From assembly GCF_036417845.1 (NCBI RefSeq), contig NC_089980.1, positions 133,202,516-133,266,515 on the forward strand: a DNA stretch of 64,000 nt. Direction: 5' to 3'. Of the stretch, positions 37,790 to 49,620 are shown piece by piece; the first letter of the stretch is position 1, and each line of letters begins with the position of its first letter. Both the position numbers and the translations under genes were made by a program. This DNA comes from Apteryx mantelli. Taxonomy: Eukaryota > Chordata > Aves > Apterygiformes > Apterygidae. The notes under the pieces are model-generated. The model was not told the origin of the DNA. It saw nothing but the letters and a program-made list of their open reading frames with translations, and ran no database searches.

Positions 37790-38192
37790 TTTTTGTAAAA
37801 TGGTTGCTTTCCTCCCAGCCCCCAAATCTGGGTCAGGCCGCAAGGAGACGACAGGGAAACTGGCCAAACTGAGGGGTGGTAAAGTCTGGCAGGGAGCTGG
37901 TGCCACTTCAATCAGGTCTGCAGTTTGCGTAGCCGTGCCTTCTGTGAACGCTGCCACTCTCCAGCAGCAATTCCCTCTATAAACTTGTTTGACAAGGAAT
38001 AGGAAGAGGCTGCGAGAGGAGAGGCTGTTACGCGGCAGTGAGAGACGCCGGCAGTCCGAGCTTCAAGAAGGGAATCGTCAGGAGGCAGCACTTGCGCTGT
38101 GCTTAACCCAGCTTGTTGCAACTCCGGCTAATTTTAGTTCTTCGGGTACTGGCAAAGCAGAGTACTTCTCATAAATGACACCCTGATGGAAG
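37790..38192 (+). promoter_or_regulatory. CpG-richer patch with TATA box, candidate alternative promoter
   Basis: CpG density is clearly above that of the flanking intron. TATAAA is at 37978-37983; a start would fall near 38010. A donor-like GGAAG|GTATAT follows at 38192/38193. ATGs before that donor either stop at once or leave the wrong phase for CLIC5 exon 2, so any transcript would have a non-coding first exon here. It may instead be an enhancer. Confidence 0.35.
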
Positions 38193-41100
38193 GTATATAT
38201 AGCTTTTTCTGGCAATCTTGCACTTGTACACCCGAATACAATGACTAAACTGAACTGGTGCTCCTTTTAGAGACATGCTATAATAGAGACTGTTAAGATA
38301 CATATGGATGTCAGAACTTTTACTGTTTCTTTTTCATTTGCAGCGGAACAGGTGTTTGGATGCATTTCATATTTAGAGTAGTGCTTAACATCTAGAAAGT
38401 TAATTTGAAGGGGAGTATGTTGTAAACACGGAAGACAAAACATTATAAAAACAACAAAACTCAGAAGTACAACTATCTATTTACATTGCTCAGAATGAGT
38501 GCAGTCTGGAAAGTAAATAAGCCACACAAGTGGTCCAAAGTACATTTCATTAAAAATATCTTCCTGCTTTAGGAATACTGTATAAGAAAATATATAATAA
38601 TGCATATTTTTGATACTTGAAAGACAATAGTATCATCGTGTTAGTGTAATAAAATGAGTAGGGAGGTGGGCAGACAGTTATTTTTGCAACCACTGTCATG
38701 GTGTTGAATGATTAATATTCTAGATATCTTCATCAGGTCAGCTTTTCAGGAGCTTTTGCTTGAAAAGTGTTAGCATTTACTTCACAAAGCGTTCAGATGT
38801 AATCATTTTGAACACCCATCCGCAGAAAATGTAAAGGTGCTTGCTAATTGAAAGCAAATTTACGCCTCATGAGGACCTCCAAGTTCCACGCTCACCAGCT
38901 CATCCATTAAATCCATTATCATCTGCCAGTTTAACACATAAAGCTGCAACATGCCAAATGCTCTCAACCTGTTCCACCCATCAGGAGCTGAGAGTAGACA
39001 CAGCAAAGGCATGTTTGAAACGTCGCATGGACAGAGTATCAGCCAAGGCAAGGCTCAAGGCCTAACGTTGTCAACGTATTCGTAATGCCCTTAAAAGTCA
39101 TTTGTTGTTGGGGGATTGCCAGAAAGAGGTTGGTCCTAGTATGCCCATGGTTCCCAGAACCGGGAACGGAAATGCGAGGCACCTGTGATCCTTCTGTCAC
39201 GTCGAAGTTTCATGTTCTTGGAATGGAAAAGGCATACATGCAAACAGCAGAGCTGACAGACGCCTCTGAGTCATGCTGGGAAGTTTGAGGGGTCTAATAA
39301 GAGCAGGTTTAAAAACAATGGCAAGATTCATCACCAAACTCACTATCCCTGAATGCATTGGTCAGTCAGAGCGCCTTGCTGTCCAGGACCAAAAAGTCAT
39401 TCCTGCTGATTTGGCACGCTCTGTCAAAGCCCATGGATCGCTTCAGACTTTGCTCTAAGTGGGACGTAGGTGCTCTTCTGCCTCTCCTTTGGACAGAAAT
39501 TATCCCACAAGGAGCAGAAAGGTGCAAGCATTTTGTGCACTTTGGGATTTCTTTTTGTGCATTTCTGGATTTTTTTTTTTTAATTATCTCTGCCATAGGG
39601 TGATTTCAAACTAACCCTGATTAGCATTTTGGCTACCTGCTGTAATGTAGCTTTAAAGGAAGATGCAAGTGAGGAAAGATGCTCTTAGTACAAACAACCC
39701 TTCTCCATCGTTAAGGCTTTTGTTTTTTTAAGGTAGGAAGATCACTCTGATGAGAGAACAGATCTTAGTTCCAGACTTTCAGGGGTTATCAAAAGGCGAT
39801 GGAATATAATGGTTTTACAAACCGGGATCTTTACAATCACAGACTTGATAGGATCCTTTTAGCTCGTTATAACAATACATGCTCTTTAATTTCTTTGATT
39901 CATAGACTGCCCCCAAGAAATATTCTGATGCTAGAGTGGAAATCACAGTCAGATCTGGAAAGCACAAAGTTCTTCTCTAGTTCTTAAGAAGTTTCATATT
40001 TTCCTGACTATTATGAAGTCAGTTTTGGGCTTCCATACAAAATTGTTTTTATGTTCAGTAAAACTTCTTTGGTAAAGAGGAAATAATAAAAAGTGAAAAA
40101 CAAGGAAGAAAAATGAGACTGAAACATCTGGTTCAACCTATTTGGTGTTCCATGATAGACAACAACATTTTTCTGGATCCTTGGTCACGTGATTTGCCCA
40201 GTCTTTCACGTTTCAGACACAGACACCTTACAAAGCAGATACATGCAGTGCATGCAGCCTCTGACAATTTTCAAGTGTCAGCCTGGAAGCTGGCACGAGC
40301 AGGGGTGTTATTCAGGATCTTGCATTTTTAACCCTTTCTGAGTCATCAAGCAGTTGGGGGGCAGCATGGCACATGTCTCTTCCAAACTTCCTTCAGGGTG
40401 GCAGTGCCACACCACCTCAGCTGCCTGAGGGACTCAATCTGATCTTGTAGTGTGCTGGCCTGGTGTATCTGTATTAAGGTTACCAAATTTATAAGCTTTA
40501 CTGGTATTCCAGACACCTGCATGTACAGAATCAAGGGGAAAACATCTGTGTTGGCAATATCTAATTTTGCTTTAATCTTATATTGTTAACAAAACATAAT
40601 TCAATAAATTAACAAATAGCAGTCTAGCAAATGTTTTAAAATTAGAAGTTGTTTATTTTTCGCTGTGATGAAGAAAACCAAGACTCTAAAGAAGCTTTAA
40701 CCTGTGTTACACAGCCCAGAGTCTGTATGTCTGCGTGTCTGTTTTCTCTCTTTGAGGATTTTCAGATTTTGTCTTATGTCGAGACAAGTGTCTCACTGGA
40801 GGAAAAATTAGAGACAGACGGTAAATAGTTTTAGCCGGCCAAATTTATAAAAGGACTTGGCAGGGGTATATTATTATCCCTGCCATCTTGCACCTAGTCT
40901 GGAATGCTTTTAGAATTGATTGGAAAACTGGATTTAAACATCTCCAGTTAAAGAGGGCTTTTCATCTAAGTCTCTTTCTGCCCAAGTACATGATCTAATC
41001 ATTAGTGTATGGTTAAAGGTGAATTACACCATTACCTGCTACAATTTTTTTTTTTTTTTAATATAAATGGCTGTGACTACTTGCTTTTTATTGAATTTGA

Positions 41101-42868
41101 TGGCATCAAAAGATGTTAAGTGTGACCAAAACATCTGATTAAAATTAAACATGTTTAAATGCCTTGTTGAATATGCATAGACATTATTTCCTTAAATGCT
41201 TTTCTAAACTGGATTCATAATTAGTGTGGGTAAGACTTCAGAAACGTTCAGAATGGATCGTATCCTATCAGTATAAAAGCTGATGAGATTTCTACTGCTG
41301 AGTTCAATAGCTGATGGGATTTCTACTGTTCAATGTTCAATGGCAGCAGAGTTGGGCCAACTTGTGTGTTTTTGAGAAACCTCACTTTAAGGATGTCTAA
41401 GATCTCGTATTTAAATTCTGTCTACTAACTCCTTCCTTTTAGTCCAGTTTTTCTGAGTTCCATAGTCAAATCAGGTAAATACAGTGTTGATATGCTGATA
41501 ATGAAGAACTGGTGATATTCATCATTATTATTGCTTGTGCTTAGAAATAGCTGTTGGTATGGTTTGGGTACTCTATCTTTAGCTGCAGATAGCACATTTT
41601 CCATCTCTGGACAAGCAGCATATAGCTTGTCAGGCTCACAGGTTGTTGTGTCATGGTTCAGTGATGACAGTGAAGCTCCAATAAGTGTCCTCAGGAAACT
41701 GTTATCAGCAATATATGGCTCTGCTGAGGCTATTCCAGAACAGTAAATGTCACTGAGATCATTTGACATAGCATCCCAAAAATATACAGGGATCCTTTCC
41801 AAGACAACCACTAAGCTAATACTTAGTACTTGTATGAGACTTAATTCTTCAAAATCTGGCAGGTATCAGCAAACAAATCCCAGCAATGCTGCACTAGTAT
41901 TTCCATTTTGCAACTAAGAGCTCCGGTGGAAGATTTTTCAAATTACTCTTTTTTAATAGAGTCAGGCAGATTCTAAGGTGCTGTGAGTTTGTGAGTCAGT
42001 TTTATATATGGATAAAAGCAGATTTCAGTGAAGCCTTTTTTTTCAGCAAGGCTGACTCAAAGCTGTAGGGAGAACCAGCAGGAGTAAGGAAGATTTTGTT
42101 TTTGTGCTGGATTCACAGTGTATTCAAATCTATAAATCTTACTTGAACTTGGACACCGGAGCAGACACCTAAAGTGCTATAGTAAGTTCTTTGAAAACAG
42201 CTTCAAGTGATTTGTTTGACACTCTAAATTTTAACACTGACAAAGTCCAAAAGAGATCCTAATTCCCTTCCCCACTTTGCCCCTTGCTCCACGCGTTTGT
42301 TTGCACTTCTGTATTGCTGATGTGCAGTAAAATTCACCTAGGTGTGATAACAGTGATAGATGTACATTTGGAGCTGTGAGTGAAAAATATCTTTGATTCT
42401 TTTTTAGGTCTGATGAATTTAATCAGCATCGCAGTGTATTCCTGGCATGATGATTTTATCTTAGACTTATGAGTTGAAAATTGTTACAGTGGAAGAAAAG
42501 TAATTCAAACTATTCTCGGTTGTTTTTTTAATGATCCGATCCAAAGTCAGTGATTTTTATCTAGTAGCACTTAAGGGTAGAATTTTCTGTAACTGATTAG
42601 ATTTTCAGCATATCATTGCCATTTTCTACTAAAATTGATAGCAAAATTTACACATAAATGTAGAAGGGGTCTGTAGGATGAGTGTTTTCTCCGACTGTAT
42701 TAAATTAAATGATTACTTGTAAATTAGTATTTTTCCATCCCTCTTAGAGTGTTTGTGATTTTACCCTACTATTTCTGAACTTTTGATAAGTTAGAAAACA
42801 ACAACAACTACAAAAGAAAGCAAAAAAACAAGTCGCTCAGTGAGCAGCAGAACTAATGAAGCCTGATT

Positions 42869-42945
42869 AGTTGACCCTGCTTTGAGCAGCGGGTTGGGCT
42901 AGATGATTTTGAGAGGTCCCTTCCAAGCTCGGTTATTCCGTGATT
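42869..42945 (+). mobile_element. CR1 LINE, very short 3' end
   Basis: Contains TTGACCCTGCTTTGAGCAG, GGTTGGGCTAGATGATTTTG and GAGGTCCCTTCCAAGCTC, the CR1 3' UTR, ending in a degraded tail (GGTTATTCCGTGA). Confidence 0.9.
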
Positions 42946-43499
42946 TCCTATGAATTATGTGCAGCCCTCCACAGCAATAACTGCACCTTCTTACCGGTGT
43001 TCTCTGCCGGACCACCTCTCTGGGCAAGACACAGCATACTGCACGGCTGCCTTTCCTTCACAAAAGACATTAATTTAGGTCTTTTTCTTCTACCTTGATG
43101 ACAGTTTTCATTAAGTTTCCTGGAATTTAACTGTCTTTGAGGGTCCCATAATATAATCAAAGGAAAAATATATGTAATTCAATATCTTTGTTTTCCCTAG
43201 AACGTGTCCTTGTGATAAAATGGGAAAACCTAATCTAATGGGGACAACGTAGATGTTCTGTCTGGGGCCAGTTTCACAGGACTGTCTGCCTGAGCTGGCT
43301 TTTTGTGGGGAAGGTGGTTGCATATATGCACTTAAGTGCATCCTTTTTTAATGACAGTGTTACTGCCTGAAGTAGATTCCACTTCAACTCAGCTGCCCTG
43401 GTGCATCACAGAAATTGCATGGCTGCAGTGTCATAAGGGGTGATGATGCTCAAAAAAGAGACTGGGACATAAAGTACCTGAGACACAATTCTGTAAGGT

Positions 43500-43612
43500 G
43501 CAATAGCAAACATTTTGCCACGTTAAAATGGTCCCAAATGTTGATTTGGATTGTGACAAATCCAAATCAACATATTTTTGACTTTCCATTCTATGAGCAA
43601 ATGAGTATTTCA
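43500..43612. repeat. Hairpin-forming inverted repeat
   Basis: Perfect 15-bp arms ATGTTGATTTGGATT (43538-43552) and its complement (43559-43573) with a 6-nt loop. Weaker pairing continues outward (AAATGG with CCATT; CAAACATTTTGC with GAGCAAATGAG), giving arms of about 50 nt. Could be a MITE or a hairpin precursor. Confidence 0.7.
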
Positions 43613-44994
43613 GCACTTTATCTCAATACAGAGCAATAGCAACAGCTCCCACCAGGTGGAAACTCTGATTTGGGGGGTTTTTTTGGTCCAGCTCTGATCA
43701 AAATATAAAAAGGTTCTGCCATCCAAATTCTGCAACAAGATTAGCCGAGTGATATTGCCAGGTTACCACCTTCAGTCTTGGGAGTCTTTTATTTGCTTTT
43801 TTGGTCTTCTGCCTTCTTCAGTGACCTTGGGCATGTTACTCAGGCTCTCCTGGTCTCATTTCCACCTCTATAAAATGCTGATGATAATCTTTCTCAACCA
43901 AATGTGGATGCACTGTGAGAGCAGGGAATATTCTTCACCCTTATCCCCAGGATGGCATCCTGAACCCCACTTAGAAGAGAAATATATAATGAAATCAGGT
44001 CTCTGATGTAGAACTGTCTCCTAACTAAGAATATTCAAAATCCCGATTTACTGAACAGAAAAGAAATCAAACTGGAGAAAATTGGACAACCGTCTGCTTT
44101 GAGGTGCAGGCAGTTGGGTGCTTTAGTCGGTGGCTGGACAAGAGCTGGCTCTAGCCCTGACCTTGTGCAGCCGTGTTAGCGCTGCACCGTGCCCAGCCAG
44201 GTAGGAGCAAGGCATGGAGCCTGGGCTGCCATCCCCAGCAGAGGCCAAAGCTCCAGCCGTCTTTCTGCTGGCACCCTGTCCTCAGTTTCCTGCCCTGCTT
44301 TTTTTTTCTTAGGGTCTTGTATCTCCTGTAGTACCTTCTTCTTCAACTTCCCTGGTTTTTCTGCTTGTTCTTACAGACATTCAGACTCAGAAATTTATAC
44401 TAATCAGTGCCCTAATCCCTGTGAGAGCTATGTTGGTCTCCAGGGTACCTAATTCAACTTCTACTTAAGGAACATTGCATATTGGGAGCTTGGGTGATTC
44501 TCCATTTTTTTTCAATGTACCTGATTACCAAAAGAAGCTGAAATTGCTCCTTTATATGTATTTCTAGCAACCATGCATAAAACTCAGATAAAATACTAAT
44601 TGGCGTTTCAGGAGAGTTGCATTATAATTTTGTACAGCACTTAGCGTGACCAGTTCTGTCTTGGTGTGTCATATCTGCATAGTAATTCACAGTATATACT
44701 CCAATAATAAATACACAATTTATACTAGTCCTAACTATGCCTGTTATTTTTTCCCTTTACTATTAGTAGGGGGATTCAAGGTTCAGATTATCTGTAGCCT
44801 AGGTGATTTAAATGCACACATAGCTAGCATGTGTTACCACGTTGGAAAAGATGTAGAGAAGAGTGATTTTACGGGTTAAAAAATACTCAGATTGCCATCC
44901 TTAAGGCAGTCTTTATTGTTTATGTAAAAGACCAAAGGTCATTTGGCTGCAATATTGAATACACCTGTGGAGGGCTTTTTAACCTACTGGTAAA

Positions 44995-45150
44995 AAGTGT
45001 AACAAGAAATATTAACAGTTAGTTAAGGTCAGATATAGTCAAGTTAGAAATAAGCTGAATAATAACTTTGAAGATAATTAACCGTTGGAATGAACCACCG
45101 CATGAGACTGTGCATTTTCTTTGCCTGGTTCAGCTCAAGGCTAGATATGC
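44995..45150 (+). mobile_element. Decayed ancient CR1-like fragment
   Basis: TAATTAACCGTTGGAATGAACC followed by CTCAAGGCTAGATATGC resembles the ORF2-end / 3' UTR region of old CR1 families. Highly diverged. Confidence 0.5.
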
Positions 45151-48100
45151 TTTCATGAAGTACGTATAGAGTCAATACAGGAATAAGCATGCCATAAAAT
45201 CTGCAAACCTAGCAGGCTTTGTTATGGAGGATGTCTTGGCAAACTAGAGCAGCCTAAGAAGGCTTGGTTCAAGCACAGATAGTGATACAAGAAATCTTTG
45301 ATTTCTGTGTCACTGAAAGATAACATCCATTTGGTCAAAGCCATTCTGATAGAAAGGATGTTCAGAGGCTACTTGCATTTCTTAAAATGTCTCTTGGTGC
45401 CCTGGACACAACAGTGGGATGGGATTAGTTCAGGTTGTAGTTATGGATATGTTCATCTTTGTCTGGACATGTGAGGGCCAGACTCTGGAAGGGCCTTTAA
45501 AGACTAAAATAGGGGGCAGACACTGGGTCAGCAGGGGCTGCGAATGCCTGTTTCAGTATGGATCAGACCTTGCGGATGAGATGAAAGAATAGCTAAACTG
45601 AATTACAACATCTGAATTCGCTTTGTGACTGTCATGGGGACATTGGGTAAGTCATGCCACCTCTGTCTACCTTGGTTTAATTTCTGTGAAACATTTACAT
45701 CAGCCTTGATTTTCACCTCTCTGCAGCCCAGTGGCTTCTATAGCTAAAATACATCTTTTCTCTTTACATAGATTAACTACTGTAAAAGCTACTTGTGCTT
45801 TGTGATTCAACTCCTCATAAAATGCTAAGCTAATCTCAGACATCAGGCAGCTGCTTCTTTATATTGCCACGCTAGTTCTCCCCATACCACTTTAGCACCC
45901 AGATAAACACTCTGGATGTTGCCACCCAGCACACCCAGCTGCCATCGTTTTGGGTGCTGGTGTGGGCCTGTACCTGTGTATTGTCTGAAACAAGGGGAAT
46001 TCAGAGAAAAACAGCCTCTCATGGCTCATTGCTATTGTTGCCAGTGTTTTTCTAGACTGTGATTCTCTTTGTGTGGGGCCGCAGGCACGTTGTGTTCCTG
46101 CTTTCCTTTGGCTTTTAGCTGCTGAATGAGCAGCTCGCTTCGAACAGATCCGAGTGCATATCATGGGAGGAAATTATTTTCTTTCACTGCCCTGTGTTTT
46201 GTGATGAGCCATTGTTGCTGATTCGTTATGCAACTGGAGATTTGTTTGGTTTGTTTATTTTATTTAGTCTCACTTTAAAGCTGTTCCAGGATGAAGAGGG
46301 GTTGAATCATGGAATATTCTTGCAGGTTATGGGATCCCACAGAATGGTGGTTTTAGCTGTTTTTCTGTGTCCAGTTCTTTCTGTTTTTCAGGGCATTCCA
46401 AAAAGTTACAGTGCTCCAAACCCCTTCATTATTAAGCCTTGTTTCAGACACTTCCACTAGAATTTGGATCATTTTCATTTTCTGTTCTTCTCTGACTGTT
46501 GACTGACACCTGCAATTTCACAAGGAATGGTATTTTTGCCTCGTTTTACTGAGTTTCTCTTTCTTGAATTGAGATGCAGTAACTTGGGATTTTATGATTT
46601 TGTTTTTTTTTTTAATACCTTTAAATCAGAATTCCCCAGTTTAGCTCTAACTTCAGTTCTAGGTCTAGAACTGAATTGAGGTTCAAAACTAATCTTTTGT
46701 TTCCTCCGCAGTAACACTCAGGCACCCAGTTTTAAGGTAGCGCCAAGGTGATTTCCTCAGACTGCATGAATGTAATCTTTTGGGGGTTAGTTCATCTCTG
46801 ACTGTGTATTTCTCTAAACGTTTCACAAGTCATAATTCTCACTATTCACTCTGTAAAAAAGGCAGTCAAACATGGATATGGGAAGACTTGTTCCAGACTG
46901 GAAAGTATCTACCGGTCCATCATGTGTACTCTGAAACCAGCAGCGCTATGGCACAGATGCACTCACTCCTCGGCGTCGTGGGGAGACCTCATACTCTTAT
47001 CCCGCTGGGCAGGATCTCCGCCTTAAGGCAGTAGTTGCAATACTTACCGCAAAAGAGATGATCCTGCAAAAATTAAAAAGAAAAAAATGCTGACTGCATA
47101 CAGCTACTGATCTGATCCTGGAAAGAATACGATTAGGAAGGGAATTTAGGGGAAGTACGGTCCCATTCCCCTGACGAAGAGACAGACCTTGAAAAGATTT
47201 CCTTTCCGAGTGGAAGGAAGTGCCTCTCTCCTCCTGAACTTGGCCAGCGATCCCAAACTTATCTGCACATTTGTCAGCGTCGGGCTGCAGTGTTGGCAAG
47301 AGAGCTTTTCCTCCTTAGCCCCGGACATCTCTCCCACACTGTGCGCCAAGGACTTTGGGGAACATTCAGAGAAACAAGCCATATCCAGAATCTCTGAGAG
47401 TGGGCGCAATTAGCAGTAATCAAATCGTGCCCTGCTGTCAGAAACAGGGGTTTTGTACTGTCTGATGTTTGGCTATTCAATGCAATTGTGAATTTATAGA
47501 ATTTCTCTGTATTTGTTACTTTTAAAAAACCACCAGATAGATTTGCGTTCCACAATAGTAAAAAAGTATCTCTGCTTTGGAGAGAATTATACGTAAACAT
47601 GAGAAAATGGTTAATTCACTAAAGCTTACTCAGGTACTTAAGTGAATTGGGCCTAGCTCTACACAAACATATACAAAATGTTCAGAAATTCTCTTGCCAA
47701 ATACCAGTTTCTCAATTATCTTGCTAACGTGGACATTCCAATGAGCTTTTTATGGCTGATGTTTGGAGCGTGTGCTTCAAGCGGCAATCTGCAAATTGCG
47801 GTTGTTAAGACTCACAGCGCTCTCTGACAACCAGCAAAATGGCAACTGCTGCGTTCTCTTGCTCAGATCAAACAGGAGCACAGAATAAAAGAAAAAGCTG
47901 CCAGAGGAACTTTGGAGATTCAGCCCTGCCCTAGATACAGTGGTTAGGAAACGGGCTGCCCAGCTACCTGATTAAGAGTATAGCACTGGCAGGTGCTACA
48001 GTGTGAATTATAATTGATTAATCATGCTGGGAAAGCAGTGCTTGTTAGCGGTCTGCATAACAAACTGTAAATAGTAAAAATAGATAGAAATGGTGTAAAA

Positions 48101-48339
48101 GACAGGAAAGATTGTAGATGGATAGCACAGAATGAAGTCTGTGTCCCCAGCATAAGCACAGCATAGGAAGTACAGTGTCATGCTTGTATTACTTTTAAAT
48201 TTCCAGCTCTATTGGATAGATAACACTTAGGATAACCTGAGTGTTCAGGTTAAGCTGTGAGCAATAAGTTTTAACGAATGTTTTCCTGTAGAACTGACAC
48301 TGGTACCAAGAAGGTGCAGGTGAGTTTTTATGTCTATTT

Positions 48340-49620
48340 TGTTAAGCCTGATAGAGAAAAAGGTGTGAGAAAGTACTTTTGTTTATAAGAGTGCCCAGAG
48401 AGTGATTAGCTCTGCAGTGTTGCAGATCATGAAAAGATTGTGAAAATGAGGCAAGCAGCATGGTAAAATGACTCAGCTGAGTTATTATGTGAGGTGGAAA
48501 AATGAGGGCTGGAGAAAGACAAACTCCGGTGTTGCTCGTATGAGGAAAAGAAGGGTGGATTTGATATGGCTGTTGATGCACAAAGCTTGAGAAGGAGTTG
48601 AAAGAAGTAGAAGGAAAATGATTTTGACAGCAGCATCAGGTGAGAGTAAAGGAACGAGGATGCTGGTTTTGCTGTTTTGATTTGAGAGAAAAACAGCGTA
48701 TAGACAGGTATTTTTGCAGTATAATTTGCTGTTATGTCTGGACTCTTATGTTCATTGTGGCAACTGAATGCCAGGACAGAGGAAAGATATGGCTTATAGA
48801 ATAGGATTGGACACTGTCTTAAAAGGAGGAGAAGGTGGCCAGGGCACCAAGTTATGAACTTAGTGATAAATCCCTTAGGGGATTTTTAGGGCATGAACCA
48901 CATGTCATGCCCCATTTCCACCATATCACATTTGATTTGTTTAATTTGAATGAAGCAGCTAGGTGATGATGCCAACAAAATAGAGTGGACAGTCAGGGGA
49001 AGAGGCAAGGGCTGGAAGGTAGATTTCAGTGTTGCTGTCGCAGACGTGGTTGGTGAAGCCAGCAAACAGAGCATGTGGCTGAAATGAGAGGGGAATACAA
49101 ATGAAGCCTAGGGGCAGGCGCTAGAAATTAAAAAAAAAAAAAAAAAAAAAAGGATTGGAGAAAGTGAGAGGAGAAGCAGCTGAGAGAGACTCTTGAAAAA
49201 ATGATAAGGTCATAGAGAAATCGGGAAAGCAGAAGTATGGGGGTGGGGGAAAAGAGTGAGCGCAAGAGATTTGAGGAGGAGGAAGTTGTGAATTGCTTCT
49301 ACGATGACAGGCATGATAGGAAAGGGTGGCCTGGAGAAGGACATTGCTCTGTGACATTGCTCACTAGTAGTCTCCTTGGAGAATGGCTTACTTAGGTCAT
49401 GAGGGACTCAACTGAAAAAGGGAGTCAAGCATGGTGAGGATGACAAGTTGCAGGCACTGAGAAAAGGCAGCATGCTCAAGCGTCTCCGAAGCAAGAGAAC
49501 GGTAAAAGATGAAGAGGTGGTGGATAAATTACTGTGGCTTAACTAGGTAGGATTTCATATAAAGGGAAGAAAAGTAAGATGAACAATTTAAGTTTTTATG
49601 GAGGATAATAGGATAAATTG
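48340..49620 (+). other. Purine-rich intronic stretch
   Basis: About 1.3 kb in which the plus strand is dominated by A and G (GAGAAAG, GAGGAG and GGAAAG runs), including a run of about 22 A at 49131-49151. No coding support on either strand. Confidence 0.6.
49131..49151 (+). repeat. Poly-A run
   Basis: Uninterrupted A tract of about 21 nt inside the purine-rich stretch. No retroposed gene is visible in front of it. Confidence 0.9.
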
